A stretch of 64,000 nucleotides of DNA. Origin: Bradyrhizobium amphicarpaeae. Its GTDB lineage: Bacteria; Pseudomonadota; Alphaproteobacteria; Rhizobiales; Xanthobacteraceae. The first letter of the stretch is position 1. Every line of letters starts with the position of its first letter. The notes beneath the pieces are model-generated. The model ran no database searches. It was not told where the DNA came from and saw only the letters and a program-made list of their open reading frames with translations. The DNA lies in the NCBI RefSeq assembly GCF_002266435.3, contig NZ_CP029426.2:3874001-3938000 (forward strand). Reading direction: 5' to 3'. Shown in pieces: positions 1-10,269 of the stretch. Both the position numbers and the translations under genes were made by a program.

Positions 1-653
1 GCGTCATAGGCGATGTCGTCGGCGATAGCGGCGACCTGCGCCTCCAGCGAGGCGAAGCTCCATAATTCGAGGTCGTAAGTCTTGATGTACTCGGCGATGC
101 CGACGGGAATGCCGTGCTCGCGATAGCGACCGACCGGCGCGCCGCTGCGGTCGGTCAGCGGACCGTTGTGCTTGACGATGCCTTCGAGCGACTCCCAGGT
201 TAGGTTCAGCCCGTCGAACTCGGGATAGCGATGCTCCAGCGAGGCGACGACGCGGAGCGTCTGGGCGTTGTGGTCGAAGCCGCCGAAGTCCTTCAGGCAG
301 GCGTCCAGCGCCCGCTCGCCGGCATGGCCGAACGGGGGGTGACCGAGATCATGGGCGAGCGCCAGGGTTTCGGTGAGGTCCTCGTCCAGACCGAGCTGCC
401 GGGCCAGCGCGCGGGCGATCTGCGCCACCTCCAGGGAATGGGTCAGCCTCGTGCGGTAATGGTCACCCTCATGGAACACGAACACCTGGGTCTTGTACTT
501 CAGGCGGCGAAAGGCGGTGGAATGGATCACCCGGTCGCAATCCCGGCGGAATGGGCTGCGGGTCCGGCTCGGCGGCTCCGCGACCAGCCGGCCACGGCTG
601 CGGTCGGGATCGCAGGCATAGGGCGCATGGGGGGCAGCCATTCCGACGGACAC
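1..653 (-). CDS. dgt: dGTP triphosphohydrolase-like protein (partial, C-terminus outside window)
   Basis: Only the first ~217 residues are visible; the gene runs off the left edge. It is an HD-domain dNTP triphosphohydrolase that would act on dGTP or other dNTPs to control nucleotide pools. The visible part contains the family hallmarks [11 protein letters not shown], the metal-binding H of RLTHSLEV (about residue 70) and the HD pair in [14 protein letters not shown] chose the GTG at 653 because it gives the N-terminus MSVGMAAP, which I recall from Bradyrhizobium homologues; an in-frame ATG lies at 641. It is divergent from erpA with ~110 bp between them, a pairing I recall as common in Rhizobiales. 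Confidence 0.93.
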   Translation of the reverse strand, partial: MSVGMAAPHAPYACDPDRSRGRLVAEPPSRTRSPFRRDCDRVIHSTAFRRLKYKTQVFVFHEGDHYRTRLTHSLEVAQIARALARQLGLDEDLTETLALAHDLGHPPFGHAGERALDACLKDFGGFDHNAQTLRVVASLEHRYPEFDGLNLTWESLEGIVKHNGPLTDRSGAPVGRYREHGIPVGIAEYIKTYDLELWSFASLEAQVAAIADDIAYD

Positions 654-763
654 GACGAATTTAGTCCCTATCCATTTGATTCTGCGTATCCTTGCACTTA
701 ACTATGCCGGGCGCGGGATACCAAATGAATTGGATATGACCGCGGGACTATCGGAGACGAGCC

Positions 764-1093
764 ATGACGACCGACGTGACCATCAGTGACCGCGCCGCAC
801 GCCGGATTGGGGAGATCCTCAAGGGCGAAGGCACAGGCGCGATGCTGCGGATCTCGGTCGAGGGCGGTGGTTGCTCGGGTTTCCAGTACAAGTTCGATAT
901 CGACCGTGCCCGAACCGACGACGATCTCGTAATCGAACAGGACAATGCGGTGGTGCTGGTCGATTCCGCCTCGCAGCCGTTCCTGGCGGGCTCGCAGGTC
1001 GATTTCGTCGATGATCTGATCGGCGCCTCGTTCCGCGTCAACAACCCCAACGCGACGGCGTCCTGCGGCTGCGGGACGAGCTTTTCGATCTGA
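764..1093 (+). CDS. erpA: iron-sulfur cluster insertion protein, A-type carrier
   Basis: This 109-residue protein of the HesB/IscA/ErpA family delivers Fe-S clusters to apoproteins in the cytoplasm. The three conserved ligands are present: Cys37 in GGGCSGF, and Cys101 and Cys103 in the C-terminal SCGCG motif. The length is typical for the family. The start is preceded by a purine-rich GGAGACGAG. Its own promoter should lie in the spacer shared with dgt (654-763). ErpA and IscA/SufA paralogues are hard to separate by eye; the assignment rests on the dgt neighbourhood and the lack of suf/isc genes nearby. Confidence 0.9.
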   Translation: MTTDVTISDRAARRIGEILKGEGTGAMLRISVEGGGCSGFQYKFDIDRARTDDDLVIEQDNAVVLVDSASQPFLAGSQVDFVDDLIGASFRVNNPNATASCGCGTSFSI

Positions 1094-1101
1094 GCCGCGG
1101 C

Positions 1102-3411
<2,310 letters not shown>

Positions 3412-3567
3412 CGATTTGTCCGGCCATCCCATTCCAAGGAACCTTTTGACGATCAATGGCCTGCCGCCTGCTTAAGCCGGGTTAATTTTGTGGGAGATTT
3501 TGCGGCGTCCTTGACGGGCGCGTTTGCAGTTTGTTCTAACCATGGCTCCTGCCCGGAGCCCGCCGCC

Positions 3568-4365
3568 ATGACCATCAGAGTTGCCACCTGGAACGTGAAC
3601 TCGGTCCGGCAGCGGATCGACCTGCTGCTGACCTGGCTGAAGGAATGCCAGCCGGACATCGTCTGCCTGCAGGAGATCAAATGCGTCGACGAGGCCTTCC
3701 CGCGGCTGGAGATCGAGGCGCTCGGCTACAACGTGGTGACCCACGGGCAGAAGACGTTCAACGGCGTCGCCTTGCTCTCCAAGCTCCGGTTCGACGAGAC
3801 CAAGTCGGGCCTGGCCGGCGATGATGAGGATGCCCACGCCCGTTTCCTCGAAGGCGTGGTGACGCTGAAATCCGGCGTGCTGCGCATCGCCTGCCTTTAT
3901 CTGCCCAACGGCAACCCGGTCGGGACCGAGAAATATCCCTACAAGCTCAAATGGATGTCGCGGCTTCTTGAGTATTCGAAGCAGCGCCTGAAGACCGAGG
4001 AGCCGCTGATCCTCGCAGGCGACTTCAACGTCATCCCGCACGCCCGCGACGTCCACAATCCCGCCGCCTGGACCGAGGACGCCCTGTTCAAGCCCGAGAC
4101 GCGGGAGAGCTTTCAATCCCTGCTCGGCCTCGGCCTGACCGACGCGCTGCGGGCGGTGACTGACGAGCCGGGCCTCTATACCTTCTGGGATTACCAGGCC
4201 GGTGCCTGGCAGAAGAATCAGGGCCTGCGGATCGACCATCTGCTGCTGTCGCCGCAGGCGAGCGACCGGCTCGCCAATGTCGGGATCGACAGCTATGTGC
4301 GCGGCTGGGAGAAGCCGTCGGACCACGTCCCGGTGTGGGCGGATCTGGATCTGGAGGCGGCGTAG
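3568..4365 (+). CDS. xthA: exodeoxyribonuclease III
   Basis: This 265-residue AP endonuclease/3'-5' exonuclease of base-excision repair belongs to the exonuclease-endonuclease-phosphatase fold. Visible catalytic features are Asn9 in TWNVNS, Glu36 in CLQEIK, the DFNV motif (about residues 152-155), the DH of RIDHLL and the terminal His in SDHVPVW. The ATG at 3568 places TIRVATWNVNS at the N-terminus as in all family members; longer in-frame upstream sequence is not family-like. It stands alone on the plus strand, is divergent from the kinase, and a short repeat lies directly downstream before exoR. Confidence 0.95.
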   Translation: MTIRVATWNVNSVRQRIDLLLTWLKECQPDIVCLQEIKCVDEAFPRLEIEALGYNVVTHGQKTFNGVALLSKLRFDETKSGLAGDDEDAHARFLEGVVTLKSGVLRIACLYLPNGNPVGTEKYPYKLKWMSRLLEYSKQRLKTEEPLILAGDFNVIPHARDVHNPAAWTEDALFKPETRESFQSLLGLGLTDALRAVTDEPGLYTFWDYQAGAWQKNQGLRIDHLLLSPQASDRLANVGIDSYVRGWEKPSDHVPVWADLDLEAA

Positions 4366-4375
4366 GCGCGACAGG

Positions 4376-4424
4376 ATGGTGGGCACGGCGCAAGTGCGCC
4401 TTTGCCCAACCTTACGGGATCTCG
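4376..4424 (-). repeat. GTGGGC/GGCAAAGGCGC dispersed palindromic repeat, copy 1 (short)
   Basis: Between the convergent xthA and exoR genes lies a half-length copy of a repeat also present at 7538-7661 and 22314-22387. Read on the minus strand it runs GTAAGGTTGGGCAAAGGCGC, a short spacer, then GCGCCGTGCCCAC. The internal arms GGGCAAAGGCGC and GCGCCGTGCCC can fold. It may act as a transcript end between the two genes. Confidence 0.65.
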
Positions 4425-4425
4425 G

Positions 4426-5253
4426 CTACTCGCGGCGGCCCTGCACCCACTGCTCCAGCATCTGCAGGCACATGGCGCGGTCGTCGTCGGAGGCCTTGGC
4501 GAAGGCGCGGTTGTAGTTTTCCTTGATCCAGGTCTCTTCCGTGCCGGCGCTGTCACGCGCCAGTGTCAGCCACATCAGGCCGCGGGCAGCCTGCCGCGGC
4601 AGGCGGTCGCCGTTGAACAGCATCTGGCCGAGCAGCGCCTGGGCCTGATGCTGGCCCTTCTGCGCGGCAAGGCCGAGCCAGCGCGCGCCGTACCGGAAAT
4701 CCTCGCGCGAGGCGTCCGGCGTCTTCAGATAGAGCCGGGCGAGATCGTATTGCGCGTCGGCATTGCCGAAATAGGACGCCGCATAGGAGAACATCTCCCG
4801 TGCCCGATCCGGATCCGACTTGATCTTCGAGTTCGGGATGCCGCTGAGATAATAGCGGCCGAGCGCGACGAAGGCGTTGGCCACGATCTGCGCCTGCGGC
4901 GCCGACGGGCTGTCCTCGGCATGCGCATTGGCGATCCGGCTGAAATATTCGAAGGCGCGCAGATCGTCCTGGGCGACGCCGTCGCCATTGGCGTACATGC
5001 GGCCGAGTTTCCACTGCGCGATGGGGTGACCACCCTCGGCGGCATATTGCAGCGCACTGAGCGAAGTCTCCTGAGGCACGGCCGCCGGCGCGACCTTGCC
5101 GCGGACGCCGCCTGTGGCATTGGGCAAGGCGGTCACGACCGGGATTGTGGCGTCCTTCGGGTTGACCGGCGCGCCGTCGAAGGCAAGCGCAGGCGCGGCC
5201 AGCGCACTGGCCCCCAACACGAACGCAACTATGGCACGCCTAGATGTCCGCAT
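4426..5253 (-). CDS. exoR: ExoR-like periplasmic Sel1-repeat regulator
   Basis: This 275-residue exported protein starts with a signal peptide (MRTSRRAIVAFVLGASALA) and consists of Sel1/TPR-like repeats, recognisable as AAEGGHPIAQWKLGRMYANG, a second unit around DADQYDLARLYL-type sequence and a third near LAAQKGQHQAQALLGQMLF. Length, layout and the phrase MYANGDGVAQDD closely follow Sinorhizobium ExoR, the periplasmic protein that restrains the ChvG/ChvI two-component system and so controls exopolysaccharide and motility. That function is inferred. Its start overlaps the end of ilvD by 14 bp, suggesting coupled translation. It could instead be a generic Sel1 protein. Confidence 0.75.
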   Translation of the reverse strand: MRTSRRAIVAFVLGASALAAPALAFDGAPVNPKDATIPVVTALPNATGGVRGKVAPAAVPQETSLSALQYAAEGGHPIAQWKLGRMYANGDGVAQDDLRAFEYFSRIANAHAEDSPSAPQAQIVANAFVALGRYYLSGIPNSKIKSDPDRAREMFSYAASYFGNADAQYDLARLYLKTPDASREDFRYGARWLGLAAQKGQHQAQALLGQMLFNGDRLPRQAARGLMWLTLARDSAGTEETWIKENYNRAFAKASDDDRAMCLQMLEQWVQGRRE

Positions 5254-6964
5254 AGCACTGTTTCTCGTGCGCGCCGCCCGGATGGGTCACTGCCCCCCCG
5301 ACCGCTGGTCCAACCTGTTGAGCATATTTCCAGAGCGCACCCGACGTGTGGTTAGTCGCGCGAGCGCTCCATTTGGTCTTGCGCTGGGCGAGCTCGGCGT
5401 CGCTCAATTTTACGTTAAGGGTACCGGCGACCGCGTCGATCTCGATGACGTCGCCGTCCTCGAGCAGCCCGATCGGGCCGCCGATGGCCGCCTCCGGCCC
5501 GACATGGCCGATGCAGAAGCCGCGGGTGGCGCCGGAGAAGCGGCCGTCGGTGATGAGCGCGATCTTGCCGCCCATGCCCTGGCCGGTCAGCGCCGCGGTG
5601 GTCTGGAGCATTTCCCGCATGCCGGGGCCGCCCTTGGGCCCCTCGTAGCGGATCACGATGACTTCGCCTTCGCGATAGGTGCGCTTCTGGACCGCCTCGA
5701 AAGCATCCTCCTCACGGTCGAAGCACCTGGCCGGACCGGTGAACCTGAGGTTGGACATTCCCGCGACTTTCACGATCGCACCTTCTGGCGCCAGATTTCC
5801 CTTCAGACCGACCACGCCGCCAGTAACGGTGATGGGCTTGTCTGCCGGGTACACCACGTCCTGGTGCGGATTCCATTTCACGCTCTTGAGGTTTTCGGCG
5901 ATCGTGCGGCCCGTGACGGTAAGGCAATCACCGTGCAGGAAGCCGTTGTCGAGCAGCGTCTTCATCAAAAGCGGTATGCCACCTACTTCAAACATGTCTT
6001 TGGCGACATAACGGCCACCCGGCTTCAAATCCGCGACATAAGGAGTCTTTTTGAAGATTTCGGCGACGTCGAACAGGTCGAACTTGATGCCGCACTCATG
6101 CGCGATCGCCGGTAGGTGCAGCGCAGCATTGGTCGAGCCGCCGGACGCGGCAACCACGGCGGCCGCATTCTCGAGCGCCTTGCGGGTGACGATGTCGCGC
6201 GGCCGGATGTTCTGGGCGATCAGGTCCATGACCTTCTCGCCCGCGGTCATGCAAAAGGCATCGCGGATTTCATAGGGTGCCGGAGCACCGGCCGAGTAAG
6301 GCAGCGCGAGGCCGATCGCCTCGGAGACGGTCGCCATGGTGTTGGCGGTGAACTGGGCGCCGCAGGCGCCGGCCGAGGGGCACGCCACGCGCTCGATCTC
6401 GTCGAGGTCCTCGTCCGACATGGCGCCGACCGAATGCTTGCCGACGGCCTCGAACATGTCCTGAACGGTGACCTGCTGCCCGCGGAACGTGCCGGGCAGG
6501 ATCGAGCCGCCATAGATGAAGATCGAGGGCACGTTGAGGCGGACCATCGCCATCATCATGCCCGGCAGCGACTTGTCGCAGCCGGCGAGCCCGACAAGCG
6601 CATCATAGGCATGGCCGCGCACCGTCAATTCGACCGAATCGGCGATGCATTCGCGCGACGGCAGCGAGGAGCGCATGCCGTCATGCCCCATGGCGATGCC
6701 GTCGGTCACGGTGATGGTGCAGAACTCGCGAGGGGTGCCGCCGGCCGATGCCACGCCCTTCTTCACCGCCTGCGCCTGGCGCATCAAAGCGATATTGCAG
6801 GGAGCGGCCTCGTTCCAGCACGAGGCGACGCCGACGAAAGGCTGGTGGATCTGCTGGGTGGTCAGACCCATGGCGTAGAAATAGGACCGATGCGGCGCGC
6901 GCGCAGGGCCTTCCGTCACGTGACGGCTCGGCAGCCTCTGCTTGATGTCGGTTTTCGCGTCCAT
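5240..6964 (-). CDS. ilvD: dihydroxy-acid dehydratase
   Basis: This 574-residue Fe-S enzyme converts 2,3-dihydroxy-3-methylvalerate/isovalerate to the 2-keto acids in isoleucine and valine biosynthesis. The three cluster cysteines are visible in the ASCWNEAAPCN region, GLAGCDKSLPGMMMAM and CPSAGACGAQFTANTM; the C-terminal domain contains GPKGGPGMREML and the DGRFSGATRG motif. The length fits the family. It is the first gene of a minus-strand pair and its 3' end overlaps exoR. Upstream lies a relatively AT-rich 400-bp stretch that probably carries the promoter; no attenuator-type leader was recognised. Confidence 0.96.
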   Translation of the reverse strand: MDAKTDIKQRLPSRHVTEGPARAPHRSYFYAMGLTTQQIHQPFVGVASCWNEAAPCNIALMRQAQAVKKGVASAGGTPREFCTITVTDGIAMGHDGMRSSLPSRECIADSVELTVRGHAYDALVGLAGCDKSLPGMMMAMVRLNVPSIFIYGGSILPGTFRGQQVTVQDMFEAVGKHSVGAMSDEDLDEIERVACPSAGACGAQFTANTMATVSEAIGLALPYSAGAPAPYEIRDAFCMTAGEKVMDLIAQNIRPRDIVTRKALENAAAVVAASGGSTNAALHLPAIAHECGIKFDLFDVAEIFKKTPYVADLKPGGRYVAKDMFEVGGIPLLMKTLLDNGFLHGDCLTVTGRTIAENLKSVKWNPHQDVVYPADKPITVTGGVVGLKGNLAPEGAIVKVAGMSNLRFTGPARCFDREEDAFEAVQKRTYREGEVIVIRYEGPKGGPGMREMLQTTAALTGQGMGGKIALITDGRFSGATRGFCIGHVGPEAAIGGPIGLLEDGDVIEIDAVAGTLNVKLSDAELAQRKTKWSARATNHTSGALWKYAQQVGPAVGGAVTHPGGAHEKQCYADI

Positions 6965-7392
6965 CGCAAACCAGTTTCCCCGGTCGACCTTTTCAGACCC
7001 GAAAAATCAGAGCCAAGATTTGAATCGACCCTGGGATTTTCTCGTCGCCTTCGAAGGCCGCCGCTGCCCTAAAATATTAGAGCGATTTTATTCATGGTCG
7101 GGTGTGGCTAAAAAGCGGCGGCGATGCGAACCGCCGGTGATGAAGGTTAAATCCGGAATGAGTGTTGCGGAGACACCACAATCGTTACCGGGAGGACACG
7201 GATCGGGACTACCAAATTACCTCGCAGGGAGAATGCCCCACAACCTGAGATTTCGTCTCGTTAACTTTACTTCCGAGTTTGCTCCACGACGCTGTGACCG
7301 CGCTGCCGAGTCGGGCCACTCCTCTCACCAATGGCTCTTGCACTCGTCTCCCTGACAAGCGGCCACGCGCAAGCGTTGCGGTGCTCTCTGCA
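6965..7392. other. gene-free stretch upstream of ilvD
   Basis: This region has lower GC than its surroundings (for example CTAAAATATTAGAGCG near 7070) and no reading frame with family-like features. It probably contains the ilvD promoter. A plus-strand frame running through 6942-7355 has no recognisable similarity and overlaps the ilvD 5' end, so I do not call it a gene. Confidence 0.5.
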
Positions 7393-7485
7393 CGTCATTG
7401 CGAGGAGCCCTTGCGACGAAGCAATCCAGAGTCACTCCGCGGTGACAGTCTGGATTGCTTCGTCGCTTCGCTCCTCGCAATGACG
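7393..7485. repeat. long imperfect palindrome (CGTCATTGCGAGGAG element)
   Basis: The left arm begins CGTCATTGCGAGGAG and continues through GCGACGAAGCAATCCAGA to about 7432. The right arm mirrors it from TCTGGATTGCTTCGTCGC to CTCCTCGCAATGACG (about 7447-7485). The arms are nearly 40 bp with one small mismatch block. I recall this element as a high-copy extragenic palindrome in Bradyrhizobium and Rhodopseudomonas genomes; its copy number here cannot be tested. Confidence 0.8.
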
Positions 7486-7537
7486 GAGGATGAGGCGACA
7501 TCGCGATGCTCCACTGCACTATCCCAGCGACAGTGCC

Positions 7538-7661
7538 GTAGGGTGGGCAAAGGCGCGCACGCGCCGTGCCCACGATCTCCATCCATAAGCGACAAGACGT
7601 GGGCACGCTTTCCGCCTTCACTCTTCGAGCTATGGCGGACAAGCCGCTTTGCCTACCCTAC
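7538..7661 (+). repeat. GTGGGC/GGCAAAGGCGC dispersed repeat, copy 2 (full length)
   Basis: The element begins GTAGGGTGGGCAAAGGCGC, continues GCGCCGTGCCCACGATC, has a ~35 bp centre, and ends with a second half containing GTGGGCACGC and CTTTGCCTACCCTAC. The outer ends GTAGGG and CCCTAC pair. The same outer and inner sequences occur at 22314-22387, and a shorter version at 4376-4424. Confidence 0.75.
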
Positions 7662-7714
7662 GAGATCCGGCTTGTGGCGGGCAGCTGGCAGACATGACTT
7701 TGCGTTCTCGCGGC

Positions 7715-8270
7715 TCATTTCGCCCGAGCTTTGCTCGATCTCTCCACCCTCAAATCCAAGAGGGCGCAGGGAAGGCCGGGTGCCGACTGGCACCCGCGGT
7801 CCGCTGCGCGAAAATGCACACGCAGAAAGAACCGCACAGCAGCATACAGGTGTCGCCGATCACTCGGCCTTCCCTGCGCAGTGGTTGCACGGCTTATGCC
7901 GTGATCTCCCGGGAGCCGAACTTTCCTTTGGCCTCCCTCACCGTTCGCATTGACGATGCCGTCCGCCCGGTTGGGTTCGCGCACATCTTCGAACAGCTTG
8001 ACCGTGGCAACGACGGCCAGGACCACACGGTTTTGCCGTACGCACGGCCCGCCATTTCACCTGCAGTATTCCCGGCCCTGTCGACAAAGCCGGAAACTTA
8101 CAGACGAGACGAAGCCTGACAGCGCCGTCGTCCGCACGCGGTTGCGAGCTCACAGGGACTACCCGCCCTGCCCGCACCTCTCATGCCGACGCTGCCGCGT
8201 CCACCGCAAGCCCGGCTCGCGAACATGACGACTTCACGTCGCCCCTCCTGGATGAGCCGGGATGGACGAC
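7715..8270. repeat. decayed repeat-derived coding region
   Basis: Translating the plus strand gives pieces of a familiar Bradyrhizobium repeat product, broken across two frames: EGAGKAGCRLAPAVRCAK near 7755-7815 in one frame, then TRFCRTHGPPFH and CRRCRVHRKPGSRT in another up to about 8228. Similar peptide strings are scattered through annotated Bradyrhizobium genomes as hypothetical proteins. The frame break and absence of a ribosome-binding site argue that it is not a working gene here but a dispersed repeat or a remnant. The attribution rests on memory of those strings. Confidence 0.45.
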
Positions 8271-8351
8271 ACATACGCCGAAACCGAATTTCGGTAAAGT
8301 GGAATATTTTTGCGCGGGCGGATTGACAGAGGCCGACACAGGCTCGGTCCC

Positions 8352-8437
8352 GTAGCCCGGATGAGCGCAGCGACATCCGGGACGGTGCAGGATGCCGGGC
8401 CAGCGGCCTCGGGTATGGCTGCGCTCACGCGGGCTAC
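8352..8437. repeat. GTAGCCCG bipartite palindromic repeat, copy 1
   Basis: The left half reads GTAGCCCGGATGAGCGCAGC and the reverse complement of the right half reads GTAGCCCGCGTGAGCGCAGC, so the two outer arms are nearly identical in inverted orientation. The element lies just beyond the stop of the merR-type gene and may end its transcript. A shorter relative is at 9593-9622. Confidence 0.75.
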
Positions 8438-8443
8438 TAAGGC

Positions 8444-8842
8444 TCACGCGCCGCCGCATCCCGGCTGCAAGATCACGCAGTCCGGCGCGGCACTGCCGCA
8501 GCACGTCGTCTCGCAACCAGTGACCAGTGCTGCCACAGTGGTCTCCAGCGCGCGCAGCTCGGCGATCTTCTTCCTGATCGAACCGAGGTGTCTTTCTGCA
8601 AAACTCTTCGTGTCGCTACAGGGCAACCGTCGCTGAACCGACGCGAGGATATCGCGCGTCGCGTCGATCGAGAAATCGAGATCGCGACAATGCCGGATGA
8701 GGTTGAGCGTCTTGACGGCTTCAGCACCATAAATCCGCTGACCGCCTTGCCGCGCCGGCGGCGCCAGCAGGCCGATGCTTTCGTAATAGCGGATGGTGGG
8801 GACGGAGACTCCGGCCGCCTTGGCGAGGATGCCAATTCTCAT
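8444..8842 (-). CDS. MerR-family metal-responsive regulator
   Basis: This 132-residue regulator has the N-terminal winged-helix of the MerR family (MRIGILAKAAGVSVPTIRYYESIGLL), the dimerisation helix around SFAERHLGSIRKKIAEL, and a cysteine-rich tail with CETTCC, Cys in APDCVIL and GCGG, typical of metal sensors. The ATG at 8842 gives the canonical N-terminus; a longer frame upstream adds no family-like sequence. It is divergent from a mercury-transport-like gene, and the 85-bp spacer carries a MerR-type operator. Mercury, zinc, copper or another soft metal could be the inducer; the tail does not match a single known class exactly. Confidence 0.88.
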   Translation of the reverse strand: MRIGILAKAAGVSVPTIRYYESIGLLAPPARQGGQRIYGAEAVKTLNLIRHCRDLDFSIDATRDILASVQRRLPCSDTKSFAERHLGSIRKKIAELRALETTVAALVTGCETTCCGSAAPDCVILQPGCGGA

Positions 8843-8861
8843 GAAAGCTCTCACTTTTCGC

Positions 8862-8892
8862 TTGAACCTCAAGTGGCCTGAGGGCGTAGCGA
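8862..8892 (+). promoter_or_regulatory. MerR-type promoter/operator with 19-bp spacer
   Basis: A -35-like TTGAAC (8862-8867) and a -10-like TAGCGA (8887-8892) are separated by 19 bp, the overlong spacing that MerR regulators correct by DNA distortion. Between them is a perfect inverted repeat CCTCA-N7-TGAGG (8867-8871 and 8879-8883), the usual MerR/SoxR/CueR half-site sequence. It faces the transport gene at 8928. Confidence 0.75.
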
Positions 8893-8927
8893 TCGGGTCC
8901 CGAACGCACAAGCATGAGGAGAATCAC

Positions 8928-9371
8928 ATGAGCGTTATTGGACCGTCCTGCAACCTGCCGTCGGAAACGTCGCCAGGATGCGGCTGCACCGCCAAGGCCG
9001 GGCGCGGCGGCGGGAAGGCTGCCGGCGCAGCAGCGCTCACGACCGCGGGCTTGGCGGCGGCCTGCACCGCGTGCTGCGTGCTCCCCTTCACATTGCCCGC
9101 CGTCGCGCTCGCGAGTGCCGGGGGCCTCATCGCAGTGCTGGACCATGCGCGCGGCCTGATGACGAAACTGTCGATCGCCGTGGTGATCGGCGCCTGGGTC
9201 TGGATCGCGTGGCGATCGCGGACGACCGGCTCCAGAATTCGATCGTCGGTGCTGGCAGTGATGGGCGTCGCCACCCTCCTGACTGCGACGGCCGCGCTAT
9301 GGCCGGTCATGGAGCCCGCGGTGCTCCACGCGCTCGGCGTCGCCAAGAAGCCAAAGCTGCCAGCGAGCTGA
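8928..9371 (+). CDS. mercuric transport (MerT-like) membrane protein
   Basis: This 147-residue protein has a cysteine-bearing N-terminus (CNLP, CGC) and 3-4 hydrophobic segments. The first segment contains a paired-cysteine motif (AACTACCVLPF), as in MerT/MerC-type mercury importers where it passes Hg(II) across the inner membrane. The ATG at 8928 follows a good GAGGAGA. It is directly controlled, by position, by the adjacent MerR-type operator. No merA reductase or merP is nearby, so the complete detoxification pathway is not encoded here and the true substrate is uncertain. Confidence 0.75.
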   Translation: MSVIGPSCNLPSETSPGCGCTAKAGRGGGKAAGAAALTTAGLAAACTACCVLPFTLPAVALASAGGLIAVLDHARGLMTKLSIAVVIGAWVWIAWRSRTTGSRIRSSVLAVMGVATLLTATAALWPVMEPAVLHALGVAKKPKLPAS

Positions 9372-9595
9372 TGGACACGATCACGATCTTCGGGCTGCTG
9401 TCAGTCAGCGCGATGCTGCTGTCCTACGCACTGGAGCCGCGCGGGCGGCATTACGTGCTGGCCTTCGCGGCGGCGTGCGCGCTCAGTGGGATCTACGCCT
9501 TTCTCCAGGGCGCCTGGCCGTTCGGACTTGTCGAGACAGTCTGGACGGCGGTCGCCTTGCGACGATGGGCCAAGGTCCAAACTCCGGTCTTGTAG
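9371..9595 (+). CDS. small CBU_0592-like membrane protein
   Basis: The start ATG overlaps the stop of the MerT-like gene by one base (TGATG), so the two are translationally coupled. The 74-residue product has three hydrophobic stretches (TIFGLLSVSAMLLSYAL, YVLAFAAACALSGIYAF, FGLVETVWTAVALRRW), the pattern of a small conserved family of unknown function often called CBU_0592-like. Its stop codon TAG is formed by the first bases of a dispersed palindrome (9593-9622). The role is unknown; a link to metal handling is suggested only by the operon. Confidence 0.75.
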   Translation: MDTITIFGLLSVSAMLLSYALEPRGRHYVLAFAAACALSGIYAFLQGAWPFGLVETVWTAVALRRWAKVQTPVL

Positions 9596-9622
9596 CCCGG
9601 ATGTCGCTGCGCTCATCCGGGC
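9593..9622. repeat. GTAGCCCG palindromic repeat, copy 2, possible bidirectional terminator
   Basis: The arms GCCCGGATG (9595-9603) and CATCCGGGC (9614-9622) form a perfect 9-bp stem with a 10-base loop. It sits between two convergent genes (ending 9595 and 9636) and supplies the TAG stop of the left one. It is related to the element at 8352-8437. Confidence 0.75.
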
Positions 9623-9635
9623 GACGGTCTGCCGC

Positions 9636-10217
9636 TCAGGCCGACATCGCCCCCTTGCGTCGGGCCGGACCGACCAGGCGGACGATCTCGCAGACAGCGA
9701 CGAGGCCGGCGAGCCAGACGGCGCAGGTCAGAGCGATGCTCGTCACGATGGCGCCGGTGAAGGCGCCCTCGCCGCCGAGGAACGGCGTCGCGGCGAGCAG
9801 CGCGAGCTCGTAAGTCCCATAGGCGACGACGAGCGTGATCGCCAGCATCAGCGGGGTGCGGCCCTGCGGCAGCAGGCCGAGCACCATCGACGAGGCGGCC
9901 GTCGACAGAAGCGCAGCCGCGCCGATGACAAAGCCCCAAACAATCGTGCTGGCGTCAACGGGATAATGCAGCACGCCGAAACCGATGGTCTGGTTGACGA
10001 GCCAGGCGCCGGTAACGACGAGCAGCGCCGGGCGCTGCGGCAGCATCGCCGCGGCAACGACCGCGAAAGCAGCGAACGGCGTGGCGCAGGTGAACGCAAA
10101 ACTTGCAAGCGCGCATGACGCCGTCAGCAGCACAAAGCAGAATATCGGCGCAAGGCGCGGCGCGACCGGGTGAAGCCGGAAGCGATCGCCGCGTGACGGA
10201 AGGATGCCGAGAGCCAT
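9636..10217 (-). CDS. uncharacterised inner-membrane protein of the cobalamin-controlled unit
   Basis: This 193-residue, strongly hydrophobic protein has about five to six membrane segments, with a conserved-looking WLVNQTIGFGVLHYP stretch in the middle. The ATG at 10217 has a strong AAGGAGAT upstream. It follows the TonB receptor in the same direction behind a cobalamin riboswitch, so I infer it belongs to the B12 regulon. Size and topology would suit a small B12 transporter of the BtuM or S-component kind, but I cannot confirm family membership by eye. A 16-bp tandem repeat array lies between it and the receptor. Confidence 0.8.
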   Translation of the reverse strand: MALGILPSRGDRFRLHPVAPRLAPIFCFVLLTASCALASFAFTCATPFAAFAVVAAAMLPQRPALLVVTGAWLVNQTIGFGVLHYPVDASTIVWGFVIGAAALLSTAASSMVLGLLPQGRTPLMLAITLVVAYGTYELALLAATPFLGGEGAFTGAIVTSIALTCAVWLAGLVAVCEIVRLVGPARRKGAMSA

Positions 10218-10269
10218 GGTTGAATCTCCTTCTTTCTCTCTTGGATGCTGGTCCATTTGGGAGCGCGTA

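Noticed and set aside
7135..7355. Possible small gene in the AT-rich stretch upstream of ilvD
   Set aside because: The frame has no recognisable motif, no clear ribosome-binding site and overlaps the ilvD promoter region.
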